From CADEED01 sp039930985 (GTDB lineage Bacteria > Pseudomonadota > Gammaproteobacteria > Steroidobacterales > Steroidobacteraceae), in contig JBDTSV010000020.1 of the NCBI GenBank assembly GCA_039930985.1, positions 1-60,958 on the forward strand: a DNA stretch of 60,958 nucleotides, given 5' to 3'. A model generated the notes under the pieces. It was not told where the DNA came from and did no database searches. It worked only from the letters and a program-made list of their open reading frames with translations. Shown here in pieces: positions 41,571 to 50,597 of the stretch. Position 1 is the stretch's first letter, and each line of letters opens with the position of its first letter. The position numbers and the translations under genes are program-made.

Positions 41571-42830
41571 CTAGCTGCCTGCAGTCGATCTGGACATCGC
41601 ATCCGCGTACGCAATCTCCGGATGAAACATCACCATCGAGTAGCGCGGAATGAAGTTCGGGTTCTTCTTCTCCAACTCTTCAGCGGCCGCCTTCTTTTTC
41701 CGATACTCCGGATCCAGCACCGCTTCGCGCATCTCGACGTAGTTTTCCAGCGCCATCTGCGCTATCGCATCGGTATTCGGACGTCGCGCATGCTCGAACG
41801 CTTCGAACAACCCAGCCCAGCCGTGGTGTTCTTCCATGAGCCGATCCAGCTCGGCGCAATCCTCGAACGCGCAATTCATTCCCTGTCCATGAAACGGCAC
41901 GATGGCGTGGGCCGCGTCACCTAACAGCAGTACATCGCCGTTCAGGTGCCAACCGCGCGCATACACGGTGCCAAGCGAGCCTTGCGGATGTTCGAAAAAC
42001 TCGCGCGTGAGACCGGGCATGAGCGCGCGAGCGCTCGGAAACTCGCGCGCGAAGAACCCATCGACATCGGCGGCGTTGCGCAACTGCTCGAAGCTGTTGC
42101 CGCCCTGGCGCGCAAGAAACAACGTAGCGGTAAACGTGGCATCGGCATTTGGCAACGCGATCAGCATGAATCCGCCACGCGGCCAGATGTGCAGCGCGTT
42201 CACTTCGAGCGCGGGCCTGCCATCGCGCGCCGGAACCGTCAGTTCCTTGTAGTCGTGATCGAGCGGCTCTTCGCGAACCTGCGCGACCTGGCGTTCGACC
42301 AGGCTGTCGCGCACCGCGGAGCCGGCGCCATCGGTCGCGATGCTGGGCCGCGCGGCGAGGTGATAGATGCGGCCGCTGACCTCATCGCGCATCTCGAGCA
42401 CATTTTTCTCGTGCGCGAGCCCCAGGCACAACTGCCCGAAGTGCAGCTCCAAGTTGGGTAGTTCGGCCGCCGCCTCGATGAGCGTTCGGTTCAGATCACC
42501 ACGCGAAACCGAGTAGATGACTTCCTCGGGCCGCACGCCGTAGGGTTGCAACGCCGCGGCGCCGTCCAATTCATGCACCAGGCGTCCGCGCATGGGAATG
42601 GCGAAGCGCATGACGCGATCGAGGACGCCAGCCAGTTGCAGTCCGCGGATACCACGTGCGGCCAAGGCGAGATTGATGGACCTTCCGCCATCGACGGTCG
42701 TGAGCCTGGGATCCGTCCGCCGTTCGTACACGGAAACCTTGAATCCGCGCTTCGCCAGCAGAATGGCTAACAACGATCCCGCCAACCCCGCCCCGATGAT
42801 GTTGACACCGGGCGCATCCTTCAGGCTCAA
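41571..42830 (-). CDS. kmo: Kynurenine 3-monooxygenase
   Basis: A 419-aa FAD monooxygenase that converts kynurenine to 3-hydroxykynurenine with NADPH and O2. The dinucleotide-binding motif is GAGLAGSLLAILLAKRG, the second FAD motif GDAAHAIVPFHGQGMNCAFE, and YKELTVPA is typical of KMO. TTG 42830 is the start, overlapping the kynU stop as TTGA. Last gene of the kynurenine operon. Confidence 0.93.
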   Translation of the reverse strand: MSLKDAPGVNIIGAGLAGSLLAILLAKRGFKVSVYERRTDPRLTTVDGGRSINLALAARGIRGLQLAGVLDRVMRFAIPMRGRLVHELDGAAALQPYGVRPEEVIYSVSRGDLNRTLIEAAAELPNLELHFGQLCLGLAHEKNVLEMRDEVSGRIYHLAARPSIATDGAGSAVRDSLVERQVAQVREEPLDHDYKELTVPARDGRPALEVNALHIWPRGGFMLIALPNADATFTATLFLARQGGNSFEQLRNAADVDGFFAREFPSARALMPGLTREFFEHPQGSLGTVYARGWHLNGDVLLLGDAAHAIVPFHGQGMNCAFEDCAELDRLMEEHHGWAGLFEAFEHARRPNTDAIAQMALENYVEMREAVLDPEYRKKKAAAEELEKKNPNFIPRYSMVMFHPEIAYADAMSRSTAGS

Positions 42831-44149
42831 GAAATTTCCTTGAGCGCGGCGGCTAGCTCGTCCACGAATTCGAAGATGTCGATGAACCGGTTGTAGAGCG
42901 GCGCTGGCGCAATCCGCATGATGTCCGGCTCACGCCAGTCGCAGACGATGCCGTGATCGCCGAGCGCATCGAAAATCCGCCGGCCACGCCTGGGGCCGCC
43001 GCTCACGCGTAAGGAGAGCTGGCAACCACGGTCTTCGGGATTCTCGGGCGTGATGATCTGGATGTGCGCGCCGGCGTGTTCGCGCAGCATGCGCGCGGCA
43101 TACGCGGTGAGGCGGATCGACTTGGCGCGCAGTTCGGCGATGTCGGCGGCCCTGAACATCTCGAGCGAGGCGATGAGCGGCGCGGCCGAGAAGATGGGCG
43201 GATTGCTCACGGCCCAGCCGGCGGCACCGGCGGCGGGGCGGAACTCGGGCAGCATCTGGAAGCGAGTCTGCGCCTCGTGGCCCCACCAGCCCGAGAGGCG
43301 CGACGGCGCGTTGTCGAAGTGGCGTTCATGAACGAAGCAGCCGCCGATCGCGCCGGGCCCGGCATTCAAATACTTATATGAACACCACACCGCGAAATCC
43401 ACGTCCCAGTCGTGCAGCGACAACGGCAGGTTGCCGATGGCGTGTGCCAGATCGAAACCCGCGATGGCGCCCACGCGGTGCGCGGCGCTGGCGATGCGTG
43501 CGCAGTCGAAGGCCTGGCCGGTGCGATATTGCACACCGGGCCACAACACCATGGCCAGCTCGTTGCCGTGTTGATCGATGGCGGCTTCGATGTCTTCGAT
43601 GCGCAGCGTCTCCTCGCCGGCACGCGGCGCGAGCTCGATCAGGGTTTCCTCGGGATCGAGCTTGTGCCAGGAGAGTTGCCCGAGAATGGCGTGGCGATCC
43701 GAGGAGAACGCACCGGCTTCGATGAGCACCTTGTCGCGCATGCCGACCGGGCGATAGAACGACGCCATCATCAGATGCAGATTGATCGTCAGTGAGTTCA
43801 TGGCGACGACTTCGCTTGCCAGCGCGCCGGTCACATGCTGAAGACCCTTGGTGAGATTCTGCGCGTAGTCGATCCACGGACGCGTCGCGGTGTGATGACC
43901 GGCCACCCCGAGCTGCGCCCACTCCGCCAGCTCTTCGCTCACATAGTCGAGCGCGGCGCGCGGCGCGAGGCCGAGCGAATGCCCGCAGAGATAAATGAGG
44001 GGTTGACCACTGGATTGAAGCGGCAGTTCGAATTGCTTGCGGTACGGAGCGAGGATGTCCGCGGCATCGCAATCCTGCGCGAAGTCCCGCGACGTCGAGA
44101 ACTGCGGCAGCAGCTCGGTGTGAACGATCGCTGTCGGCGAGGCATTCAT
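42827..44149 (-). CDS. kynU: Kynureninase
   Basis: A 440-aa PLP enzyme that cleaves (3-hydroxy)kynurenine to (3-hydroxy)anthranilate and alanine. The PLP lysine is in WCSYKYLNAGPGAIGG; IYLCGHSLGLAPR, GFDLAHAIGN and GWWGHEAQTRF are family motifs. ATG 44149 overlaps the cyclase stop (ATGA) and its own stop overlaps the kmo start, so the operon is translationally coupled. Confidence 0.95.
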   Translation of the reverse strand: MNASPTAIVHTELLPQFSTSRDFAQDCDAADILAPYRKQFELPLQSSGQPLIYLCGHSLGLAPRAALDYVSEELAEWAQLGVAGHHTATRPWIDYAQNLTKGLQHVTGALASEVVAMNSLTINLHLMMASFYRPVGMRDKVLIEAGAFSSDRHAILGQLSWHKLDPEETLIELAPRAGEETLRIEDIEAAIDQHGNELAMVLWPGVQYRTGQAFDCARIASAAHRVGAIAGFDLAHAIGNLPLSLHDWDVDFAVWCSYKYLNAGPGAIGGCFVHERHFDNAPSRLSGWWGHEAQTRFQMLPEFRPAAGAAGWAVSNPPIFSAAPLIASLEMFRAADIAELRAKSIRLTAYAARMLREHAGAHIQIITPENPEDRGCQLSLRVSGGPRRGRRIFDALGDHGIVCDWREPDIMRIAPAPLYNRFIDIFEFVDELAAALKEIS

Positions 44150-44961
44150 GGCGCCAGAGGATACACAATCGGCTGGCTGGGCACGGCGTCGCCGCCAATG
44201 GCCGGCACCGCCAGCGACAGGACGCAGGGGCCGTCGGCCACTTCGTCGGGAATGAATGCGAGCTCGGTGATGGTGGCGCGTGATCGTGCTGCGTCGCCGC
44301 GCGCGGTGCTGCCCGGAGGCAGGCCGAAGAACAGGCGATGGCCCACCATGTGGCCATCGTCGTGGGTGCGATCCAACGACGGCACGTCGAGCACCAGGTG
44401 TTCGATGCGCTTCTCCACCAGCCATTCGACCGCCTCGCGCGTGAGATACGGCGGCACGAGGTCGCTGTAGTCGCGCGTGCGCTTGGCGGCGTCATTGGGC
44501 AGCGTGCGGATCACGGCCGCGACCGGGTCGATCATCTTTCCCATGGGCCAGGCGGCGCGCAACCGCCGCCGCGTGATCAGGGTGTCCGTGCCCCAGGGCT
44601 GCGGATCGGTGCTCTCGGTGGTCTCGCGTGCCTGCTCGGGCACCACGCTAACTACCACCGCGGGCAGCAGTCCGCGTGGCACCACGCGCCAGGTGTCACC
44701 GGACTCGCGCGTGAGATGGGCGACGCTTTCGGTGTGCGTCATCTGGCAATGCGGAGTCAGTGTGATCGTGGAGCAGTTGGCGCTGGCCCCGGTGGCAACG
44801 CTGCCGGTGAAACTGCCCACGGCGAAAGGTTTGGCGGTGGGTGCCGCAGCGCCGAAGTGCCGCGGACCGGCGGCGGCGAAATCGACGGCGATGGCGAGAC
44901 TCACGCCCCGGTCGAGTGCGGCGCGAATCTTCTGCCCGCCAATGGTGAGTTCGGCGATCAT
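44146..44961 (-). CDS. Cyclase-family kynurenine formamidase-like protein
   Basis: A 271-aa metal-dependent hydrolase of the cyclase family (PF04199-type). The metal site is seen as TPHCQMTHTESVAHL, a variant of HxGTHxDxPxHF, and VLDVPSLDRTHDDGHMVGH is also conserved. In this operon it probably hydrolyses N-formylkynurenine (KynB role), but it is longer than classical KynB (~210 aa) and the His motif differs, so another step is possible. Starts at ATG 44961, two bases after the haaO stop. Confidence 0.8.
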   Translation of the reverse strand: MIAELTIGGQKIRAALDRGVSLAIAVDFAAAGPRHFGAAAPTAKPFAVGSFTGSVATGASANCSTITLTPHCQMTHTESVAHLTRESGDTWRVVPRGLLPAVVVSVVPEQARETTESTDPQPWGTDTLITRRRLRAAWPMGKMIDPVAAVIRTLPNDAAKRTRDYSDLVPPYLTREAVEWLVEKRIEHLVLDVPSLDRTHDDGHMVGHRLFFGLPPGSTARGDAARSRATITELAFIPDEVADGPCVLSLAVPAIGGDAVPSQPIVYPLAP

Positions 44962-44963
44962 GG

Positions 44964-45479
44964 CTACGTCGGCCTTTCCATGACCGTGCCGCAGTGGCGG
45001 CAGGTGCGGTGGGCGAGGCTGCCGAAGAAGCGGTCGAATACCGGGGGAAGTTGCGTCTCGATGTTGGTCACTTCGACGAACTCTTCGTAAAGCTTCGTGC
45101 CGCAGTTCTCGCAGTACCACTGAAAGCCATCGAGCTCGCCCGCCCGGCGCGTGCGCTCGATGACCAGGCCGATGGTGTTTGCTGCGCGCCGCGGCGAGTG
45201 CGGCATGTTAGGGGGCAGCAGGAAAATATCGCCTTCGGCAATCGCCACATCGACGCGTTTGCCGTTCTGGACGGTGGCGAGCGTGATACCGCCTTCGAGC
45301 TGGTAGAAAAATTCTTCGCCCGGATCGACGTGAAAGTCGCGGCGAGCGTTCGGGCCGCCGACCACCATGATGATGAACTCGCTATCCGCGAACACCTGTT
45401 TGTTGCCCACCGGTGGCTTCAACAGATGACGGTGCTCGTCGATCCAGCGCTTGAAATTGAAGGCTTTGAGCTCTCTCAT
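44964..45479 (-). CDS. 3-hydroxyanthranilate 3,4-dioxygenase
   Basis: A 171-aa cupin dioxygenase opening 3-hydroxyanthranilate to the precursor of quinolinate (NAD synthesis) or of the 2-nitrobenzoate-type meta pathway (gene called haaO or nbaC). Fe ligands in RDFHVDPGEEFFYQLEG and MPHSPRR; a C-terminal rubredoxin-like zinc/iron site has CENC and CRHC. First gene of the kynurenine operon. Tryptophan 2,3-dioxygenase and nadC are not in the window. Confidence 0.93.
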   Translation of the reverse strand: MRELKAFNFKRWIDEHRHLLKPPVGNKQVFADSEFIIMVVGGPNARRDFHVDPGEEFFYQLEGGITLATVQNGKRVDVAIAEGDIFLLPPNMPHSPRRAANTIGLVIERTRRAGELDGFQWYCENCGTKLYEEFVEVTNIETQLPPVFDRFFGSLAHRTCRHCGTVMERPT

Positions 45480-45487
45480 GTGTGCCT

Positions 45488-45493
45488 ATGGTA
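45488..45493 (-). promoter_or_regulatory. -10-like hexamer TACCAT before the kynurenine operon
   Basis: On the minus strand TACCAT ends 8 bases before the ATG at 45479, and AGGCACAC between them is not a good Shine-Dalgarno. Confidence 0.35.
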
Positions 45494-45632
45494 TTCGCTG
45501 GAGGGCGCGGCATGTGATCCCCTCCACAATTGGCAAACCTGTCGCCTGCCGGCGTCAGCCGCCCGCGGTTTTCGGGCCGCGGGCCCGTGTTATGGTTGCC
45601 GCCTGCTAACACAGTTGCCGGAGCGGCTGCCC

Positions 45633-46271
45633 GTGAAATCCCGTCTTGCGCGAAACGTTGCTTTGATCGTCGCCTGTTGCCTCGGGGTCACGGCCTGCCA
45701 CTCGCTGCGAATGCCGAACATATGGCCGTTCCACAAGAAGGCCAAGCCGGTCCCCGAAGCGGTCAACGAGCTCAGCCTGGTCAACGCCGACGGTTCGCCG
45801 GCGAACTTCCCACAGTATTGGAAGCGCAACACTTTGGTCATCGATCTGTCGGGCGCTGGTGGCACTGGCATGGGCGCCACGGGTAGTTTCGCCGCGAAGC
45901 TCCCCGAGGAAACCGCCTGGCCGGTTCGCGTGGCTGTGCGCGTGCGTCCGGGCAGCGTGGGCCAGGTCGAAGTGCAGGGCGAGGAGCGCGCCGTATTCCC
46001 CGTGACCAACGAAGGCACGCTGCCCATCGATCTGCAGCTCGCACCCAGCGTCTATACGCCCAAGACCGCGGCTATCTACATTTCCTGGGGGCCATTGCCA
46101 GTGTTCGCCGAGGCAGCGCCAGCCGCCGAAGAACCGGTATTTGTCTCGCCCACTGTTGTGCCGAAGTCGGGGGCCGAAGCGGCGCCGCCGGAAGCAACGC
46201 CGAGCGCCAACGACATCATTCCCCCCGCCGAAGCGAAGCCTGTTCAGCCGTCGCCGCCGCCCGGCAATTGA
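45633..46271 (+). CDS. Hypothetical proline-rich lipoprotein
   Basis: A 212-aa predicted lipoprotein with lipobox GVTAC preceded by NVALIVACCL. The mature part has LRMPNIWPFHKKAKPVPE, a beta-rich middle (RVAVRVRPGSVGQVEVQGEE split by turns) and a Pro/Ala-rich C-terminus (EAKPVQPSPPPGN). No known family was recognised. GTG 45633 has GGAG 9 bases upstream; the long open frame above it is a shadow of the haaO region. Its 3' end overlaps the convergent apaH by 28 bases. Confidence 0.65.
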   Translation: MKSRLARNVALIVACCLGVTACHSLRMPNIWPFHKKAKPVPEAVNELSLVNADGSPANFPQYWKRNTLVIDLSGAGGTGMGATGSFAAKLPEETAWPVRVAVRVRPGSVGQVEVQGEERAVFPVTNEGTLPIDLQLAPSVYTPKTAAIYISWGPLPVFAEAAPAAEEPVFVSPTVVPKSGAEAAPPEATPSANDIIPPAEAKPVQPSPPPGN

Positions 46272-47083
46272 TGAGAACGGCAAGCTAGCTGGACAGGGGC
46301 GGCTTCCTCGTCGAGATTGACGGCGGTCAACGCACCGCCCCATACGCAACCCGTATCCAATGCCAGCAGGTCGCGGCGGCGCTTGAATCCGAGCGTCGAC
46401 CAGTGGCCGCAGATCACGCGTACCTCGGCACTCCTGCGTTCCGGTGCATCGAACCAGGGATGGAAATCATCGCTCTGATGGCCCGGCGCACCCTTCATCT
46501 TGAGATCGACGGTACCGTCGGCCTTGCAGTAACGCATTCGCGTGAACACATTGATGACGAAGCGCAGGCGATCCATGCCGCGTAACCCGTCACTCCACTT
46601 GTCCGGCTTGTTGCCGTACATGGCGTCGAACAACGTGCGCGAATCGTCGCGCAGCACCGCCTCGACTTCGCGCGCCAGCTTTGCCGCGGCGCGCGGGGTC
46701 CATTCGGGAACGAGACCCGCGTGCACCAGGAAGTCGCCGCGCGGCTCGTCGAACACCGCCAGCGGACGGCCTAACAACCATTCGAGCAGCTGGTCGCGGT
46801 CCGGCGCCTCGAGCACCGCGTCGAGCGTGTCGCCTTCCTTGGTCTTGCGCTTCGAGCCGAAGGCGAGCGCCAGCAGGTGCAGATCGTGATTGCCGAGGAC
46901 CACGGTGGCGTTGGCGCCGAGCGCGCGCACGAATCGCAGCGTCTCGAGCGACTGCGGACCGCGATTGACCAGGTCGCCCACGAACCAGAGCTGGTCGCGG
47001 TCGGCGGAAAAGCTGCAACGCTCGAGCAGCGCCTTGAGATCGTCGCAGCAGCCCTGGATGTCGCCGATGGCGTAGCGGGCCAT
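46244..47083 (-). CDS. apaH: Symmetrical bis(5'-nucleosyl)-tetraphosphatase
   Basis: A 279-aa metallophosphatase that hydrolyses Ap4A to two ADP and can remove Np4 caps from RNA. Metal motifs GDIQGC, GDLVNRGPQS, GNHDLHLLA and CGHWSTLG are present; length equals E. coli ApaH (280 aa). Last gene of the surA-pdxA-rsmA-apaG-apaH series, 14 bases after apaG. Confidence 0.96.
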   Translation of the reverse strand: MARYAIGDIQGCCDDLKALLERCSFSADRDQLWFVGDLVNRGPQSLETLRFVRALGANATVVLGNHDLHLLALAFGSKRKTKEGDTLDAVLEAPDRDQLLEWLLGRPLAVFDEPRGDFLVHAGLVPEWTPRAAAKLAREVEAVLRDDSRTLFDAMYGNKPDKWSDGLRGMDRLRFVINVFTRMRYCKADGTVDLKMKGAPGHQSDDFHPWFDAPERRSAEVRVICGHWSTLGFKRRRDLLALDTGCVWGGALTAVNLDEEAAPVQLACRSHQLPGGGDG

Positions 47084-47097
47084 TCAGCGACCCCTGC

Positions 47098-47478
47098 TCA
47101 ATGCAGGAGGCCCGGCATCGCCAGCCGGAACGGCGAAATGGGGGCGTCGAACTGTTCGCCGTCGTCGCTCACCATCTGGTAGCTGCCCTGCATGGCGCCC
47201 ACGGGTGTTTCGAGCACCGCGCCGCTGGAATAGCGGAAACCCTGGCCGGGCTTGAGGTAGGGCTGTTCGCCCACGACGCCTTCGCCGCGCACCTCCTGAA
47301 CCTTGCCGTTCGAGTCGGTGATGATCCAGTGCCGGGTCAGGAGGCGCGCGGGTACGCTGCCTTCGTTGCGGATGGTGATGGTGTACGAGAAAACGTAGCG
47401 CCGCTCTTTGGGATCGGATTGATCCTCGAGATAGCTGGTGTCGACTTCGACGCGGATCTTGTGCTGGGCTGGCTCCAT
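47098..47478 (-). CDS. apaG: Co2+/Mg2+ efflux-associated protein ApaG
   Basis: A 126-aa single-domain fibronectin-III-like protein (YVFSYTITIRNEGSVPARLL, HWIITDSNGKVQEVRGEGVV, GAMQGSYQMV). ApaG is linked to cobalt/magnesium resistance; its molecular role is unclear. ATG 47478 lies 20 bases after rsmA and has a minus-strand TATTAT hexamer 9 bases upstream, so it may also have its own leaderless transcript. Confidence 0.95.
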   Translation of the reverse strand: MEPAQHKIRVEVDTSYLEDQSDPKERRYVFSYTITIRNEGSVPARLLTRHWIITDSNGKVQEVRGEGVVGEQPYLKPGQGFRYSSGAVLETPVGAMQGSYQMVSDDGEQFDAPISPFRLAMPGLLH

Positions 47479-47487
47479 TACGGCCTA

Positions 47488-47493
47488 ATAATA
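47488..47493 (-). promoter_or_regulatory. -10-like hexamer TATTAT before apaG
   Basis: On the minus strand TATTAT ends 9 bases before the apaG ATG, inside the 20-bp rsmA-apaG gap; no Shine-Dalgarno is seen. Confidence 0.35.
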
Positions 47494-47498
47494 CCCAA

Positions 47499-48290
47499 CT
47501 AATCTTTGCGTGAAGAATCTTCGGGCACTTGCGCAGCGAGTTTCGCGAACTCGGCGGGCGATAGTGTCTCCGGCCGCAAACCCGGGTCGATGCCCGCCGC
47601 GACGATGGCGTCGACGTCGAGCAGTGTGCGCAAGGCATTGCGCAACGTCTTACGACGTTGCGAGAAGGCCGCCGACACCGTCCGCGCGAATGCCGGTGGA
47701 ATGGCGAACGCCGGCTGCCGGCGCACCGTGAGCCGTGCCACAGCGGACCACACGCGCGGCGCAGGCGTGAAGGCGCCCGGACCCACATCAAACAAGTGCC
47801 GTGCTTCAAACCAGGGCGCCAGCATCACCGTGAGCCGCCCATAGGATTCGGTGCCCGGCGCCGCGGCAATACGCTCGATGACTTCCTTCTGCAGCATCAC
47901 GTGCAGGTCGTCGATGTGTTCGTGCGCCGCCGCGACGTGGAACAGCAGCGGCGTGGAAATGTTGTACGGGAGGTTGCCGATCACGCGCAGACGGCTGCCG
48001 CGCATGCGCGCCAGCGCCGCGAAATCGAACTTCAGCGCATCGCTGGTGTGCAGCTCGAAACCCTGCGATGCGCCCCAACGCGCGCGCAACTGCTCGGCGA
48101 GATCCCGGTCTATTTCGATGGCATCGAGGGTGCGCGACTGGCCGAGCAGGCGCTCGGTGAGAGCGCCCCGGCCCGGGCCGATCTCGACCAGTGCCTCCTC
48201 CGGCCGCGGCGCGATTTCGCGCGCGATCCGATCGAGCACGCCGCGGTCGTGCAGGAAATGCTGGCCGAACCGCTTGCGTGTGAAGATCAA
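47499..48290 (-). CDS. rsmA: 16S rRNA (adenine1518-N6/adenine1519-N6)-dimethyltransferase
   Basis: A 263-aa KsgA-family methyltransferase that dimethylates two adenines in helix 45 of 16S rRNA. FGQHFLHDRGVLDRI, VEIGPGRGALTERLL and VIGNLPYNISTPLLFH are diagnostic. ATG 48290 overlaps the pdxA stop (ATGA). Confidence 0.96.
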   Translation of the reverse strand: MIFTRKRFGQHFLHDRGVLDRIAREIAPRPEEALVEIGPGRGALTERLLGQSRTLDAIEIDRDLAEQLRARWGASQGFELHTSDALKFDFAALARMRGSRLRVIGNLPYNISTPLLFHVAAAHEHIDDLHVMLQKEVIERIAAAPGTESYGRLTVMLAPWFEARHLFDVGPGAFTPAPRVWSAVARLTVRRQPAFAIPPAFARTVSAAFSQRRKTLRNALRTLLDVDAIVAAGIDPGLRPETLSPAEFAKLAAQVPEDSSRKD

Positions 48291-49276
48291 TGCGGGTGCC
48301 GCGTCGCGAATTCGATGGCGAGCTGCGTGGCGGCGACCAGGCTGCCGGCATCGGCGCGGCCGGTGGCGGCGAGATCGAGCGCCGTGCCGTGGTCTACGGA
48401 GGTGCGAATGATGGGCAGTCCGAGCGTCACGTTCACGGCATGACCGAAACCGGCGTGCTTCAACACCGGCAGGCCCTGGTCGTGAAACATGGCGAGCACC
48501 ACGTCGTAGTTAGACAGCGCGCGCGGCACGAACACCGTGTCGGCGGGCAGCGGTCCGTCGACGAGCAGGCCGGCCGCGCGAGCGCGCTCGATGGCGGGCG
48601 CGATCACGTCGCGGTCTTCCGTGCCCAGATGGCCACTTTCGCCGGCGTGCGGATTGAGCCCACACACCGCGATGCGCGGCCGAGAGATGCCCCACAGGCG
48701 GCGCACGTCTTCGGCAATGATGCGCAGCGTGGTATCGAGCAATGGGCCGGTAATGGCATCGCTGACCGCGCGCAGCGGCAGGTGCGTGGTGGCCAGTGCC
48801 ACGCGCAAGCCATCGGCCGCGAGCAGCATGACCGGATGCGCGGCGCCGGTGCGCTGCGCGAGATACTCGGTGTGGCCGGTGAACGGAACGCCGGCGTCGT
48901 TGATCACGCTTTTCTGCACGGGCGCCGTGACCATGGCGGAAAACTCGCCATTCGCGGCGCCATCGGTTGCCCGATCGAGCAGCTCGAGCACGTGGCGCGC
49001 ATTGGCGGTGTCGAGGCGTCCGGCGATGCAGGGCGCCGCCAGCGGGATATCCAGCACCGTGAGCTGTCCTTGCTGCTGTGCCGGCGCGCCACCGGGTAGA
49101 TAGTCATGCAGCTCGACTTTCAATCCGAGCAGGCCGGCGCGCTCGGCGAGCAGCGCGCGGCTGCCGACGATCACGAGCGGGAGGGGAAGGGCGAAGCTGG
49201 CGAGAGCGAGGCAGAGGTCCGGGCCGATGCCGGCGGGTTCGCCCGCGGTGACGGCGACTGGTTTGCCGGCTCTCAG
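48287..49276 (-). CDS. pdxA: 4-hydroxythreonine-4-phosphate dehydrogenase
   Basis: A ~329-aa enzyme of pyridoxal phosphate synthesis oxidising 4-phosphohydroxy-threonine. TAGEPAGIGPDL, MVTAPVQKSVIND, GHTEYLAQRTG, CGLNPHAGE and FHDQGLPVLKHAG match PdxA. The expected N-terminus (L-RAGKPVAVTAGEPAG) falls on CTG 49276, overlapping the surA stop as CTGA; no ATG/GTG/TTG is nearer than GTG 49321, which would overlap surA by 49 bases. Lies between surA and rsmA as in E. coli. Confidence 0.92.
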   Translation of the reverse strand: MRAGKPVAVTAGEPAGIGPDLCLALASFALPLPLVIVGSRALLAERAGLLGLKVELHDYLPGGAPAQQQGQLTVLDIPLAAPCIAGRLDTANARHVLELLDRATDGAANGEFSAMVTAPVQKSVINDAGVPFTGHTEYLAQRTGAAHPVMLLAADGLRVALATTHLPLRAVSDAITGPLLDTTLRIIAEDVRRLWGISRPRIAVCGLNPHAGESGHLGTEDRDVIAPAIERARAAGLLVDGPLPADTVFVPRALSNYDVVLAMFHDQGLPVLKHAGFGHAVNVTLGLPIIRTSVDHGTALDLAATGRADAGSLVAATQLAIEFATRHPH

Positions 49277-50586
49277 AGCTTGTACTCGACGTACGCCTCG
49301 TCGCGCAGGCGGCGCAGCCACAGTTCGGTTTCCTCGTCGGCCTTGGACTCACGCAGCGCCATGAACGCCTTCTGGCGGATGACGTCGTTGGTGTTGTCGA
49401 ACTGGCGCCGCCCTAACAACTGGATGATGTGCCAGCCGAACTGCGTGCGGAACGGCTGGCTGATTTCATCGGGCTGCAGCTGCGCGAGCTGCTTTTCGAA
49501 TTCCGGTACGTAAGTGCCCGGACCCGCCCAGCCGAGGTCGCCGCCTTCGGCCGCCGAACCCGGATCCTCGGAAACCACCGAGGCGACCGCGACGAAATTC
49601 TCGCCCTTGTTCAGGATTCGGTCGCGGATCGAAATCAATTTCTGCTGCACGGTGGCGTCATCCTGCAGCTCGTTGGGCTTGATGAGAATGTGCCGCGCGT
49701 GCACCTGGTTCACGATGGTTTGCGCGTTGCCGCGCATCTCATTGAGTTTGAAGATGTGAAAGCCCGACGGCGTACGGATGGGCTTGGTGACTTCGCCGGG
49801 CTTCATGGTGCCGATGACTTCGGCGCTGAACGTGGGCAACTCCGAACCTTTGCGCCAGCCGAGCGAACCGCCTTCGAGCGCGGTGGTGGCGTTGGAGTTC
49901 GCGACCGCCAGGCGTCCGAAGTCTTCGCCACCGCTCGCTTTCTCGTAGACCTCGGTAGCCTTTTTGGTGGCTTCTTCGAGCTGCTCGGGCGTTGCCGCCT
50001 GTGGCACGGCCACGAGGATGTGCGACACGTTGTACTCGTTCGAGTCCGACGGCATCTTCTTCTGCCGTTCGAGGAACTGGTCGATCTCGCGCGGGCTCAC
50101 GTTGATGCGTCCGATGACGTCGCGCTGGCGCAGGATCTGCATCGCCAGCTCTTTGCGCAGGCCTTCGCGATAGGTGCCGTAGTCGATGCCCTGGCTCGCG
50201 AGCGCCGCGGGAAGCTCGGCGAGCGCGATCTTGTTCTGTTCGGCCACGTCGCGAAGCGCGTTGTTGAGGGTTTCGTCGGAAACCTTGATGCCGGCCCGAT
50301 TGGCACGCTGCATCTGCAGTTCCTGTAGAACCAGCCGGTCGAGCACCTGCTGGCGCAAGACGTTCTGCGGCGGCAGGTCAAGATTCTGCGAGCGCAGGCG
50401 CTCGGAGATGGAGAGCAATTGTTCATCGAGTTCGCTCGACAACACCACGCCCTCATTGACGGTGGCGGCGACGCGATCGAGGAGGACGCCGGAGCTCGAG
50501 GCTTCGCGGGTTTGGGTGAACGCCGGCATGGCGACGGAGGACGCCAAAACGATCGTGAACGAACGCAGAAATGCTTTGGAAATCAT
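49273..50586 (-). CDS. surA: Periplasmic chaperone and peptidyl-prolyl isomerase SurA
   Basis: A 437-aa periplasmic chaperone for outer-membrane proteins, including the upstream-encoded LptD. Signal peptide MISKAFLRSFTIVLASSVAM. The N-terminal SurA domain (DRVAATVNEGVVLSSELDEQ) is followed by two parvulin domains (SHILVAVPQAATPEQLEEA...; ARHILIKPNELQDD) and the C-terminal helix. ATG 50586 gives the signal peptide; 11 bases separate it from lptD. Confidence 0.95.
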   Translation of the reverse strand: MISKAFLRSFTIVLASSVAMPAFTQTREASSSGVLLDRVAATVNEGVVLSSELDEQLLSISERLRSQNLDLPPQNVLRQQVLDRLVLQELQMQRANRAGIKVSDETLNNALRDVAEQNKIALAELPAALASQGIDYGTYREGLRKELAMQILRQRDVIGRINVSPREIDQFLERQKKMPSDSNEYNVSHILVAVPQAATPEQLEEATKKATEVYEKASGGEDFGRLAVANSNATTALEGGSLGWRKGSELPTFSAEVIGTMKPGEVTKPIRTPSGFHIFKLNEMRGNAQTIVNQVHARHILIKPNELQDDATVQQKLISIRDRILNKGENFVAVASVVSEDPGSAAEGGDLGWAGPGTYVPEFEKQLAQLQPDEISQPFRTQFGWHIIQLLGRRQFDNTNDVIRQKAFMALRESKADEETELWLRRLRDEAYVEYKL

Positions 50587-50597
50587 GTAGTTGTTTT

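Noticed and set aside
44994..45632. N-terminal extension of the 45633 lipoprotein
   Set aside because: The extension is antisense to haaO and would bury the lipobox; the GTG at 45633 with GGAG fits better.
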